DNA from: Rikenella sp031551865
GTDB lineage: Bacteria > Bacteroidota > Bacteroidia > Bacteroidales > Rikenellaceae
Reading direction: 5' to 3'
Assembly (NCBI GenBank): GCA_031551865.1
Contig: JAVBMY010000001.1
Location: 62,001 to 126,000 of the forward strand
DNA: 64,000 nt
Shown: positions 17,976-25,942 of the stretch, piece after piece
Layout of the letters: each line of letters starts with the position of its first letter
How positions within the stretch are numbered: position 1 is the stretch's first letter
The notes under the pieces: generated by a model
Seen by the model: only the letters and a program-made list of their open reading frames with translations
The model's database searches: none
Told to the model about the DNA's origin: nothing
Translations under genes and position numbers: made by a program

Positions 17976-18755
17976 CTACGGTAAGGAGATCATTCCGAAA
18001 TCGACGACCTTCCGGGACTCGACGGTAAGCTCCCGGGTGTAGGAAGCGATCTGCGACGCGGCGGGAGGCGTGATGGTCATCGTGTAGTCGCCGGGGGCGA
18101 GGCGCATGAAGAAGGGGCTGCTGCCCAAGGCATAGGTCGAGCGCACCGACTGGTCGGCCGCCGATGCGAAACTGATCCAGCAGGGCGCATTGAGTGCGTT
18201 CCCTTTATTGTCGACCACACCGCCCTGCACGGCGCCCATCGTCTCAAGGTCGCACCAGAAGGCCACGGGCTCGAACGAATAGTTGTTGTCCCCGTTGTCG
18301 GCCACCGACGCTGCCGCGTCGATATCGATCAGCACGGATTGTATCTCTCCGTTCATGGTGACGGCTACGGGCACTTCGAGCACGGGATCAGGAATGGCCA
18401 TCGGATAAGACTGTGCACCGACGGTGACCGACGCGTTTTCGCTGCGCAGGGTGAGCCGCACGCGGTCGTAGCTGCCCTGAGGGACGATCTCGGTGCCCAC
18501 GGCCAGCATCGTGCCGTTGACAAACGACAACAGCGGCACGGTCACCGGCACCGAGGAGAGCGTGAGCCACGTGCCGTCGGAGGCGTTTCGGATCTCGACG
18601 CCTTCGACCACGAAGACCACGCTTTTGTAGTCGGCCGGCGAATCGCAAAGGTAGACCGTCAGGCGGTCGATCCTTCCGGCATCCGAAGTGCAGGCGGTCA
18701 GGGCAAGCGGGGCCGCGAACAGCGGCAGGCGGCGGAGAATATAACGAATGTTCAT
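17976..18755 (-). CDS. DUF4382 domain lipoprotein
   Basis: 259-aa lipoprotein; the start MNIRYILRRLPLFAAPLAL leads to lipobox LTAC. The DUF4382 signature region is clear: GRIDRLTVYLCDSPADYKSVVFVVEGVEI and later QGSYDRVRLTL. A carboxypeptidase-regulatory-like beta domain follows (GGVVDNKGNALNAPCWISF to RLAPGDYTMTI). Likely outer-membrane or periplasmic; function unknown. A strong promoter lies directly upstream. The gene runs toward the Omp85 gene (103-nt gap), so the two may be co-transcribed. Confidence 0.85.
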   Translation of the reverse strand: MNIRYILRRLPLFAAPLALTACTSDAGRIDRLTVYLCDSPADYKSVVFVVEGVEIRNASDGTWLTLSSVPVTVPLLSFVNGTMLAVGTEIVPQGSYDRVRLTLRSENASVTVGAQSYPMAIPDPVLEVPVAVTMNGEIQSVLIDIDAAASVADNGDNNYSFEPVAFWCDLETMGAVQGGVVDNKGNALNAPCWISFASAADQSVRSTYALGSSPFFMRLAPGDYTMTITPPAASQIASYTRELTVESRKVVDFGMISLP

Positions 18756-18771
18756 AAGCGCGGTTTCCCCG

Positions 18772-18803
18772 CAAAGATAAAAAAAGCCGGGAGGCAAGCC
18801 AAA
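18772..18803 (-). promoter_or_regulatory. Promoter TTTG-N20-TATCTTTG for the DUF4382 gene
   Basis: On the minus strand TTTG (18800-18803) and TATCTTTG (18772-18779) are exactly 20 nt apart, the best match in the window to the Bacteroidetes consensus. The leader would be about 10-15 nt. The -33 TTTG lies in a hairpin, GCAAGCCAAACTTGTTTGGGCTTG (18793-18816), related to family B. The rest of the gap to aroB (to 19143) holds only a direct repeat CCGGAAACTCCGGAA at 19006 and 19059. Confidence 0.75.
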
Positions 18804-19143
18804 CTTGTTTGGGCTTGTCCGGTGCGCATCCTGTCTTCGCGGTACACAAAGATATGGAAATTTCGAGACACGGCGGGGGTGTGGTCAGCGCAGCCGGACA
18901 ACAGATAACAAAAAGAATGCCTACCTTTATGCTCGGGAGCGGACGGGGCCTGTCCGCTGAAGGTTCATGGGACCGCAAGCGGCAGTCCCGGAAACAGGTT
19001 CGCCACCGGAAACTCCGGAAGAAAGACCGCAGACGGGAATACCAAGCGAGTACCGCCGCCGGAAACTCCGGAAACGGAGCGACGACGGTCGGGTTTTCGC
19101 CCGGCCCGGGCCTTTGCCCGATTTTCAGTTCACACTACACGCT

Positions 19144-20190
19144 ATGCACACTCTCGAAATCCCGCGCGGCGGAGACAGCCGCGAACCGTCGAAGATCGTC
19201 ATCGGGGCCGGAGCGGCCTCTCAAATGACCGGCCTGTTGTCCGGGCGCCCCGCGGTGGCCGTGATGGACAGCCGCGTGTACGGGATCTACGGCCCGGAAC
19301 TGGCCGGCGGCATCCCGGTATTGCCCTTCGACACCAGCCACGGCGAACAGGGGAAAACCCTCGAAGCCGTAGATTATATCTGCCGTTCGTTCCTTGAAAT
19401 GGGCGTCGACCGCTCGTGGGCGGTGGCGGGCATCGGCGGCGGCATCACCACCGACATCGTCGGATTCGCCGCCTCGGTCTACATGCGTGGCGTGGCTTCT
19501 CTGGGCTTCGTATCGACCACGTTGCTCGCGCAGGTCGATGCCAGCGTGGGCGGCAAGAACGGAGTGAACCTCGGCGGTTACAAGAATATCATCGGCGTGT
19601 TCAACCAGCCCGACTGGGTGCTGTGCGATACGTCGCTGCTGGACTCACTGCCCGAGCGCGAAATGCGCAGCGGGATGGCCGAAGTGGTCAAATGCGGCCT
19701 GATCGGCGACCGCGCGCTGTTCGAGCGCATCGAGAAAGCGGCCCTTTCGCGGGGCGCTCTTTCACCCGGCGAGCTACTGGAGGCGATCCGCGCCTCGGTG
19801 GCGCTCAAAGCGCGCATCGTGAGCGAAGACGAGCGGGAGCTGGGCGCACGCAAACTGCTCAACCTGGGACATACCTTCGGACACGCCATCGAGAAATGCT
19901 CGTCACGGTTTTCGCACGGCGAGGCGGTAGCCATCGGGCTGCACATCGCCTCGAAGGTGTCGGTGGCGCTGGGGCTGCTGCCTCCGGGCGACGCGGCCCG
20001 CGTAGGGCTGACGCTCGAAATGCTCGGCCTGCCGACCGAATGCGGGATTCCCGACGAACAGCTGCTCGCCGCCGTATCCTCAGACAAGAAGAAACACGGC
20101 GCAACCATCGACTTCGTGGTGATGACCGCGCCGGGGCATGCCGACATCCGCCCGCTGACGCTCGATGAGCTGAGGCGGCTGCTGGGGTAA
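19144..20190 (+). CDS. aroB: 3-dehydroquinate synthase
   Basis: Second enzyme of the shikimate pathway (DAHP to 3-dehydroquinate; NAD+ and divalent metal), cytosolic, 348 aa. The nucleotide-binding GIGGGITTDIVGFAASVYMRGV, the VDASVGGKNGVNLGGYKNIIGVF segment, the metal-site EVVKCGLIGD and GHTFGHAIE are all visible. The start MHTLEIPRG fits the usual N-terminus; an in-frame extension upstream is low-complexity and was rejected. Stand-alone gene, convergent with fabF across a repeat-filled gap. Confidence 0.97.
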   Translation: MHTLEIPRGGDSREPSKIVIGAGAASQMTGLLSGRPAVAVMDSRVYGIYGPELAGGIPVLPFDTSHGEQGKTLEAVDYICRSFLEMGVDRSWAVAGIGGGITTDIVGFAASVYMRGVASLGFVSTTLLAQVDASVGGKNGVNLGGYKNIIGVFNQPDWVLCDTSLLDSLPEREMRSGMAEVVKCGLIGDRALFERIEKAALSRGALSPGELLEAIRASVALKARIVSEDERELGARKLLNLGHTFGHAIEKCSSRFSHGEAVAIGLHIASKVSVALGLLPPGDAARVGLTLEMLGLPTECGIPDEQLLAAVSSDKKKHGATIDFVVMTAPGHADIRPLTLDELRRLLG

Positions 20191-20272
20191 TTTTCTCCGG
20201 CGTGGAAGGTCAATATCATCCCGAACCTTTTTGATGCAAGAGGGCGCCTTCATTCTCTCGGGGCGGATTTCC

Positions 20273-20345
20273 CTCTTTTCTCCGAACCGCGTGCGCCGCG
20301 GACTGCGGTTACTTTTTGGTGTGGCCCAAAAAGTAACCAAAAATG
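20273..20345 (-). repeat. Family E palindromic repeat, copy 1
   Basis: On the minus strand: TTTGGTTACTTTTTGG, a short loop, CCAAAAAGTAACCGCAG, then TCCGCGGCGCACGCGGTTCGGAGAAAAG. A near-identical copy is at 39078-39144. It lies between aroB and the family A element of fabF. Confidence 0.75.
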
Positions 20346-20448
20346 CCATCAAAGGGGATTCCTCCTTTGACGTCCCCCTTTACCATTCCGAGCGGCGCAG
20401 AGCCCCGCTCGAAAAGCGGGCTTTGCATAGACTCAAGCCCTTCGTAAC

Positions 20449-20632
20449 TTTTTTCTCTCCCCTCTCCTCTTTTTTGTTTATCAAGGGTTGTGCGGGGGTA
20501 AGGATATGCAAAAACGCGGGGCCCTCACGCAAGAACCGCGAACAGCGTTTTCCATATCCTTACCTCCGCACAACCCGCCCCCTCCAAACAAGAAAGCCGT
20601 AAAATCGTATGATACGATTTTACGGCTTTCTT
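20449..20632 (-). repeat. Family A composite element, copy A2 (after fabF)
   Basis: Read on the minus strand it begins 55 nt after the fabF stop. First comes a 21-bp perfect hairpin with a single-base centre (20590-20632), whose central 23 nt are identical to copy A1. Then comes a 32-bp inverted repeat with few mismatches (20545-20576 with 20485-20517), then a purine tract (20449-20479 as pyrimidines on plus). CTTTCTTGTTT after the hairpin is nearly complementary to the AAACAAAAAAG before the purine tract. It accounts for most of the 496-nt gap together with the family E copy. Confidence 0.8.
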
Positions 20633-20686
20633 ATCCGGGCGCTTGACAATGACGGAGGGACAAGATTCTCCGTGCGGGTGTACACC

Positions 20687-21934
20687 TTACAGTTTGCGGA
20701 AGATCACGGTGGAGTTGTGTCCGCCGAAGCCGAAGGTATTGCTCAGCACGCACTTTACGTCGCGTTTCTGGGCTTTGTTGAGCGTGAGGTTGAGTTTCGG
20801 GTCGAGTTCGGGATCGAGCTCGAAGTTGTTGATCGTGGGGGGCACCACGCCGCGGGTGATGGACATGATGCAAGCCAGGGCTTCGACGGCGGCGGCGGCA
20901 CCCAGCAGGTGCCCGGTCATCGATTTGGTGGCGCTGATGTTCATCGAGTAGACGTGTTCCCCGAAAGCGCTCTTGATGGCGAGCAGCTCGGCGCCGTCGC
21001 CCACGGGGGTCGAAGTGCCGTGGGTGTTCACGTAGTCGACTTCTTCGGGTTTGATGCCGGCGTCTTTCATGGCGTTGGCCATCGAGCGGGCCGCCCCCGA
21101 GCCGTCGGGCAGCGGGGCGGTCAGGTGGTAGGCGTCGGCGCTCATGCCGCCGCCGATCACTTCGGCGTATATTTTGGCTCCGCGGGCTTTGGCATGCTCG
21201 TATTCTTCGAGGATGAGGGCGCCGGCGCCTTCGCCCATGACGAACCCGTCGCGGTTTTTGTCGAAGGGGCGCGAGGCGGTGGCGGGGTCGTCGTTGCGGG
21301 TCGAGAGGGCCTGCATGGCGTTGAACCCTCCGATACCGGCCTGGTTCACGGCGGCTTCACTGCCGCCGCTCACGATCGCGTCGGCTTTGCCGAGGCGGAT
21401 CAGGGTCAGCGCGTCGATGAAGGCGTGGTTCGACGAGGCGCAGGCCGATACGGTACAGTAGTTGGGGCCGCGCAGGCCGTAGCGCATCGAGATGTGCCCG
21501 GCGGCGATGTCGGCGATCATCTTGGGGATGAAGAAGGGGTTGAATTTGGGGGTTCCGTCGCCTTTGGCGTATTCGGTCACCTCGGTGTAGAAGGATTCTA
21601 TGCCGCCTATGCCCGAGGCCCAGATGACACCGATCTGGTCGAGGTCTTCTTTTTCGAGGTCGAGACCCGAGTCCTGTATGGCCTGTTCGGCGGCCACCAG
21701 GGCGAACTGGGTGAAGCGGTCGTATTTACGGACTTCCTTGCGGTCGAAGTGTTCGTTGGGATCGAATCCTTTGACTTCGCAGGCGAATTGGGTTTTGAAT
21801 TTCGAGGCGTCGAAGCGGGTGATCGTGGCGGCTCCGCTGACCCCTTTTTCGAGGTTGTCGAAGTATTCGCCGATGGTGTTCCCGAGGGGGTTGATGGTTC
21901 CGAGGCCTGTGACTACTACTCTTCTGAGTTGCAT
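20687..21934 (-). CDS. fabF: Beta-ketoacyl-ACP synthase II
   Basis: Condensing enzyme of type II fatty acid synthesis (KAS II), cytosolic, 415 aa. The active-site Cys is C165 in VSACASSNHAF, with the two histidines in NTHGTSTPVGD and TGHLLGAAAAVEA. N-terminal RRVVVTGLGTINPLGN is typical. Downstream of acpP on the same strand, the usual acpP-fabF order, but with 191 nt and a hairpin/T5 structure between them, so fabF may be transcribed at a different level from acpP. Confidence 0.98.
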   Translation of the reverse strand: MQLRRVVVTGLGTINPLGNTIGEYFDNLEKGVSGAATITRFDASKFKTQFACEVKGFDPNEHFDRKEVRKYDRFTQFALVAAEQAIQDSGLDLEKEDLDQIGVIWASGIGGIESFYTEVTEYAKGDGTPKFNPFFIPKMIADIAAGHISMRYGLRGPNYCTVSACASSNHAFIDALTLIRLGKADAIVSGGSEAAVNQAGIGGFNAMQALSTRNDDPATASRPFDKNRDGFVMGEGAGALILEEYEHAKARGAKIYAEVIGGGMSADAYHLTAPLPDGSGAARSMANAMKDAGIKPEEVDYVNTHGTSTPVGDGAELLAIKSAFGEHVYSMNISATKSMTGHLLGAAAAVEALACIMSITRGVVPPTINNFELDPELDPKLNLTLNKAQKRDVKCVLSNTFGFGGHNSTVIFRKL

Positions 21935-22055
21935 AAGTTTCTTGGATTAATTGGGGAGGAGGGGTACCGTAGGATTGGCCGGTGACGGGGTCCCGTTGCG
22001 GTACGCGCGGCGGCGGGAGGGCTGAAGAGCCCGTCGGGGCCCGCAAACCGAAAAA

Positions 22056-22101
22056 GAGGCTGTCCCGATTCCGTACTTTTGGTGCGTTCGCCGACAGCCT
22101 C
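22056..22101 (-). terminator. Terminator/attenuator between acpP and fabF
   Basis: On the minus strand GAGGCTGTC (22101-22093) pairs with GACAGCCTC (22064-22056) and is followed by TTTTT. It lies 24 nt after the acpP stop. It would lower read-through into fabF and fits a need for more ACP than synthase. Confidence 0.7.
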
Positions 22102-22125
22102 CGAGGGGGGTATGAAGATCAGAAA

Positions 22126-22362
22126 TTATTTTTTCTTTGCTTCGATGTAAGTAATGGCGTCACCTACGGTACCGATCTTTTCGGCGTCTTCGTCGGGAAT
22201 CGAGATTTCAAACTCTTTTTCGAATTCCATGATGAGTTCCACGGTGTCGAGCGAGTCAGCGCCGAGGTCGTTGGTGAAGCTTGCTGAAGGTACTGCTTCT
22301 GCGGCATCTACGCCGAGTTTGTCTACGATGATTTCGACTACTTTTGATGAAATGTCTGACAT
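22126..22362 (-). CDS. acpP: Acyl carrier protein
   Basis: 78-aa acidic carrier protein of fatty acid synthesis. The phosphopantetheine serine is S37 in LGADSLDTVELIMEFE. Length and helix pattern are canonical. First gene of an acpP-fabF unit with a separating terminator. A TAATTTTG -7 box lies about 60 nt upstream. Confidence 0.98.
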   Translation of the reverse strand: MSDISSKVVEIIVDKLGVDAAEAVPSASFTNDLGADSLDTVELIMEFEKEFEISIPDEDAEKIGTVGDAITYIEAKKK

Positions 22363-22417
22363 AACTTTCGGTATTAAAAGGATTTGTTTGTTGATTCAGG
22401 TTGGTCAATTCCAACCG

Positions 22418-22425
22418 CAAAATTA
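22418..22425 (-). promoter_or_regulatory. -7 box TAATTTTG for acpP
   Basis: Minus-strand TAATTTTG fits TAnnTTTG. A TTTG lies 16 nt further upstream, shorter than the usual 19-21 spacing. It shares the 143-nt divergent gap with purN, for which only a weak TACTTTTA is seen on the plus strand. Confidence 0.55.
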
Positions 22426-22505
22426 CTCTTTTTTTCCAATCCAAACCCTGAGGCCGGAATTTATTTTGTACTTTTAGTCCTGCATTTCAATTCAATACAC
22501 TAAAA

Positions 22506-23084
22506 ATGAACAACATAGCGATTCTCGCCTCAGGATCGGGCTCGAACGCCGAGGCAATCATGGAGCATTTTAAAGGCTCGCCCGTCGGGCGGGTGGTCTT
22601 GCTGCTTTCCAACAATCCGCAGGCCTATGCGCTCGACCGGGCTGCGCGGTTCGGGGTCCCGGCGCTGGTCTTCTCGCGCCAGGAGTTCGCCGACCCCGGC
22701 GGGCCGGTGATGCGGGCGCTGAGGCAGGCGCAGGTCGACACGGTCGTGCTGGCCGGGTTCCTGTGGCTGGTACCCCCGCATGTGGTCAGGGAGTGGGCGG
22801 GCCGCATCATCAACATTCACCCGGCGCTGCTGCCCAAATACGGCGGCAAGGGGATGTACGGCGCGCGCGTGCACGAAGCGGTGATTGCCGCAGGCGAAAC
22901 GGAATCGGGCATCACGATCCACACCATCGACGAGGAGTACGACAAGGGAGTGACACTGTTCCAGGCCTCGGTACCGGTGTCGCCGTCCGACACTCCGGAC
23001 ACGCTGGCCGCCAGGATCCACGAGCTGGAGCATGCCAATTTTCCGCAGGTGATCGAGGAATTTCTGCGCGCGCACCCTGCGTAA
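22506..23084 (+). CDS. purN: Phosphoribosylglycinamide formyltransferase
   Basis: GAR transformylase using 10-formyl-THF in purine synthesis, cytosolic, 192 aa. Key motifs: NIAILASGSGSNAEAI at the N-terminus, INIHPALLPKYGGKGMYG with the catalytic His, and ESGITIHTIDEEYDKG with the conserved Asp region. Stand-alone; divergent from acpP and followed 42 nt later by a family A element. Confidence 0.97.
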   Translation: MNNIAILASGSGSNAEAIMEHFKGSPVGRVVLLLSNNPQAYALDRAARFGVPALVFSRQEFADPGGPVMRALRQAQVDTVVLAGFLWLVPPHVVREWAGRIINIHPALLPKYGGKGMYGARVHEAVIAAGETESGITIHTIDEEYDKGVTLFQASVPVSPSDTPDTLAARIHELEHANFPQVIEEFLRAHPA

Positions 23085-23126
23085 CCGCACGTTCGGTACG
23101 ACGGCCTTTGTCATTGCGAAAGCAAT

Positions 23127-23250
23127 AAAGGTATAAAGCCGCAAAATCGTATACTAACGATTTTGCGGCTTTATTGTGTTGGGGGTTTGAGGGAACGGTT
23201 GCCGCCGGAAACTTTGAGCGAACAATAAAGCGAAGGAGGAGAGGAAGGAA
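23127..23250 (+). repeat. Family A composite element, copy A3 (after purN)
   Basis: Hairpin arms 23133-23150 and 23157-23174 (18 bp, six-base loop; core AATCGT/ACGATT) follow purN. The middle is short (about 45 nt). AACAATAAAGC at 23221 precedes the purine tract GAAGGAGGAGAGGAAGG and is complementary to GCTTTATTGT at the hairpin 3' edge, so the 3' arm could pair either way. Confidence 0.78.
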
Positions 23251-23280
23251 TTGTTTCAAAAACGAAAAGCAAAGCGTCTC

Positions 23281-23367
23281 TAAATCTGCTACGCGGCTTT
23301 TTGCCTCCTCGGCGCCCAGCAATTTGCAAACAAAAGCTTGCATTGCCTTCGCTGCCAGCGCCGGTTG
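23281..23367 (-). repeat. Family B structured repeat (23.3 kb)
   Basis: Read on minus: GGCGCTGGCAGCGAAG, the hairpin GCAATGCAA-GCTTTTG-TTTGCAAATTGC, GGGCGCCGAGGAGG and a small CCGCGTAGCAG hairpin. The outer stem here is GGCGC/GCGCC instead of GACGCT/AGCGTC, a paired change. Confidence 0.7.
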
Positions 23368-23382
23368 ACGCCGCGGATGCCC

Positions 23383-23973
23383 TTACAGCACGGTGCGGTT
23401 ACGCAGGGCGTGGGTGATGGTGAGTTCGTCGGCGTATTCGAGTTCGTCGCCGAAGCCGATCCCGCGCGAAATCACCGAGACGGTCACGCCCAGCGGTTCG
23501 AGCTTTTTGGTGATATAGTACGATGTGGTTTCGCCTTCGATGGTGGTGCCCAGCGCCAAAATCACTTCCCGGACGCCGTGGCGCTGGATGTTGGCGAGTA
23601 GCAAGTCGATGCGCAGGTCGGAGGGCGAGATGCCCTGGATGGGCGAGATCACCCCGCCCAGCACATGATAGAGGCCCTGGTATTGCCGGGTATTTTCGAT
23701 GGAGAGCAGGTCGCCCACCTGTTCGACGACACAAATGGTGGTGCGGTCGCGCTTAGGGTCGCTGCACACGGGGCAGAGCTCGGTGTCCGACAGGTTGCGG
23801 CAGTGTTCGCACCATTGGATGTCGCGGCGGAACTGGTAGACAGCGCCCGAAAAGAGGTCGACCTCTTCGACGGGCTGCCGGAGCAAGTGCAGCGCCAGCC
23901 GCAGGGCGGTGCGGCGCCCCACGCCGGGCAACTTGGCGAATTCGCCCACTACGTTTTCGAGAAGTCGGGACAT
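23383..23973 (-). CDS. recR: Recombination mediator protein RecR
   Basis: RecFOR-pathway DNA-binding protein that helps load RecA at gaps, 196 aa. Visible parts are the N-terminal helix-hairpin-helix (FAKLPGVGRRTALRLALHLL), the four-cysteine zinc finger CEHCRNLSDTELCPVC, and the Toprim domain (TICVVEQVGDLLSIENT, VILALGTTIEGETTSYY). Length is standard. Downstream of the MlaF-like ATPase on the same strand with 134 nt between, including a degenerate family A copy. Confidence 0.97.
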   Translation of the reverse strand: MSRLLENVVGEFAKLPGVGRRTALRLALHLLRQPVEEVDLFSGAVYQFRRDIQWCEHCRNLSDTELCPVCSDPKRDRTTICVVEQVGDLLSIENTRQYQGLYHVLGGVISPIQGISPSDLRIDLLLANIQRHGVREVILALGTTIEGETTSYYITKKLEPLGVTVSVISRGIGFGDELEYADELTITHALRNRTVL

Positions 23974-24078
23974 GGCTGTTGTGACTCTTTTTTTGCAGAT
24001 GGCTTCTTATCGCCTGAATGTTCTCTTATATCTCTTTTCACAACCCCAATCCCCCCGAAAACCGTACCCTCTTCAATA

Positions 24079-24112
24079 AAATAAATAATCGTTCTAACAA
24101 TGATTATTTACT
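24079..24112 (-). repeat. Family A element, degenerate copy A4 at the end of the MlaF-like gene
   Basis: Minus strand AAAGTAAATAATCaTT, loop, AACGATTATTTATTTTATTG: the A hairpin with a mismatched core. It overlaps the TAA stop codon of the upstream ATPase gene (24108-24110). The downstream AAAAGAGATATAAGAGAAC (about 24020-24038) may be a decayed purine tract. Confidence 0.55.
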
Positions 24113-24878
24113 TTCCGCTCTGCTGCGCCGCCCGTTTCACCCGTTTGGCCATGGCCGAGGCGAAGACAAACTCTTCGAGTTCTTTGTTATCCGAGCCGAG
24201 GATGTCGTCTTTGGTGCCTTCCCACCATTTCTCGCCCTGGTAGATAAAGATGACCGTGTCGCCGATCTCCATCACCGAGTTCATATCATGGGTATTGACG
24301 ATCGTGGTGATGTTGTACTCCTGGGTGATCTCCTGGATCAGGTTGTCGATCACCACCGAGGTTTTGGGATCGAGGCCCGAGTTGGGCTCGTCGCAGAACA
24401 GGTACGAGGGATTGGCCACGATGGCGCGGGCGATGGCCACGCGCTTGACCATCCCGCCGCTCAATTCCGACGGGTAGAGGTTGTTGACATTTTCGAGGCG
24501 CACGCGGTTGAGGCAGAAGTTCACCCGGTCGAGTTTCTCCTCGCGGCTCATATCGGTGAAGAGGTCCAAAGGGAACATCACGTTCTCTTCGACGGTCGAC
24601 GAGTCGAGCAGCGCGCCGCCCTGGAAGATCATGCCGAGTTTCTGGCGGATGGTGCGTTTGACCTCGATCGAGGCTTTGTTGAATTGCAGGTCGTCGTAGA
24701 GGATCTGCCCGCTGTCGATATGCAGCAGCCCGACGAGCGACTTGAGGAGTACGGTCTTGCCCGATCCGCTCTGCCCGATGATCAGGTTGGTCTTGCCTTT
24801 CTGGAAGGTGGCCGTGATGTGCTTGAGCACCATGCGGCCGTCCTCGAAACTTTTGCAAACGTCTATCGCTTTTATCAT
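24108..24878 (-). CDS. ABC transporter ATP-binding protein (MlaF-like)
   Basis: Cytosolic ATPase of an Mla-type lipid transporter, 256 aa. Walker A GQSGSGKT, Q-loop MIFQGGALLDSSTVEENV, signature LSGGMVKRVAIARAI, Walker B YLFCDEPNSGLDP and the H-loop NTHDMNS are all intact. It follows the MlaE-like permease by 22 nt, so the two form one transporter unit that moves phospholipids between the membranes. No MlaD/MCE gene is adjacent. The stop codon lies inside a family A hairpin. Confidence 0.93.
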   Translation of the reverse strand: MIKAIDVCKSFEDGRMVLKHITATFQKGKTNLIIGQSGSGKTVLLKSLVGLLHIDSGQILYDDLQFNKASIEVKRTIRQKLGMIFQGGALLDSSTVEENVMFPLDLFTDMSREEKLDRVNFCLNRVRLENVNNLYPSELSGGMVKRVAIARAIVANPSYLFCDEPNSGLDPKTSVVIDNLIQEITQEYNITTIVNTHDMNSVMEIGDTVIFIYQGEKWWEGTKDDILGSDNKELEEFVFASAMAKRVKRAAQQSGK

Positions 24879-24900
24879 TTCTCTGGTGTACCGGATGCCC

Positions 24901-25641
24901 TTAGGTGAGCATGATCTGGGTGAGTATCAGGTTGAATATCAGGATCACGATGCTGCTGACCACCACGGCGCGGGTGCTCGAACGGCCCACTTCGAGCGAG
25001 CTGTCCTTGGCGTAGTAGCCGTAGTAGCCCGATATGGTGGCGATGATGCCGCCGAACACGCAGGCTTTGGTGATCGAATAAGTGACATAGAAGGGGTTGA
25101 AGGCGTAGCGGATACCGGTGATGTATTCGTACGAGGGGAACAGCCCGGTGATCTCGACGACCGCATAGCCGCCGATCACGCCGATCACCATGCTCATGAT
25201 GGTCAGCAGCGGAAAGAAAAGCACCGAGGCGATGGTCTTGGGCAGGATCAGGTAACTGGCCGAGTTGACCCCCATGATCTCCAGGGCGTCGATCTGCTCG
25301 GTGATGCGCATGGTGCCGATCTCCGAGGCGATGTTCGACCCGACCTTACCAGCCAGGATCAGCGCCACGATGGTCGAACTGAATTCGAGTACAAGCGATT
25401 CGCGGGTGGCGTAACCGATCATCATCTTGGGGATGAAGGGGCTTTCGAGGTTGTTGGCCATCTGGATCACCACCACGGCGCCCATGAACACCGAAATAAT
25501 GGCCACGATGCCGATGGAGTTGAGCCCCACGGATTCCATCTCGAACAGCACGCGCTTGCGGTAGATCGACAGTTTCTCGGGTTTGGCGAACACCCGGGTC
25601 ATCAGCATCAGGTACTGCCCTATTTCCTTGAATATCTTCAT
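24901..25641 (-). CDS. MlaE-family ABC transporter permease
   Basis: Inner-membrane permease of an Mla-type phospholipid transporter, 246 aa, with about five hydrophobic segments. The family hallmark region ATRESLVLEFSSTIVALILAGKVGSNIASEIGTMRITEQIDALEIMGVN contains the MlaE coupling segment and the EQIDAL motif. First gene of a pair with the ATPase. A TACCTTTG promoter box lies 25 nt upstream. Direction of transport is not settled by sequence. Confidence 0.94.
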   Translation of the reverse strand: MKIFKEIGQYLMLMTRVFAKPEKLSIYRKRVLFEMESVGLNSIGIVAIISVFMGAVVVIQMANNLESPFIPKMMIGYATRESLVLEFSSTIVALILAGKVGSNIASEIGTMRITEQIDALEIMGVNSASYLILPKTIASVLFFPLLTIMSMVIGVIGGYAVVEITGLFPSYEYITGIRYAFNPFYVTYSITKACVFGGIIATISGYYGYYAKDSSLEVGRSSTRAVVVSSIVILIFNLILTQIMLT

Positions 25642-25666
25642 CCGGTCGTTGTGTGGTTTTGCCCTG

Positions 25667-25674
25667 CAAAGGTA
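25667..25674 (-). promoter_or_regulatory. -7 box TACCTTTG for the mlaE-mlaF pair
   Basis: Exact TAnnTTTG match on the minus strand, 25 nt before the mlaE start; transcription would begin about 18 nt before the ATG. No clear -33 TTTG. Confidence 0.6.
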
Positions 25675-25717
25675 GTGATTTTGGTACGCACCCGCACGAG
25701 GAGGGTCTTTTTAAATG

Positions 25718-25855
25718 CTTATCCGCAATAATACCCCCTGCGTTTATCCTTTGTTTTCGGGAACATGTAGAGCCGGAGCGCATAAGCGATCCATGCAGTA
25801 CGCCGCCGCCCCATACGGCGGGCTGCCCTCGCCTGCGGCTTGTTGGCGCCCTCCT
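25718..25855 (+). mobile_element. Family F MITE-like element, one-ended copy
   Basis: Begins with GCTTATCCGCAATAATAC, the terminal repeat of the complete copy at 36239-36427, then CCCCTGCGTTTATCCTTTGTTTTCGGG. The inner part with CGCCGCCGCCCCATACGGCGGGCTG also matches the other copy in reverse orientation. No second terminal repeat is seen to its right, so the copy looks truncated; its right limit is a guess. It fills most of the 301-nt gap between mlaE and tsaB. Confidence 0.65.
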
Positions 25856-25942
25856 CCGGGTGCAGACTGCGCCCGGGGGAGGGGTAACCATATTTTTACG
25901 CTAGGGATGACGTTAGAAAAGCACTTCCGCTGCTATGCTACG

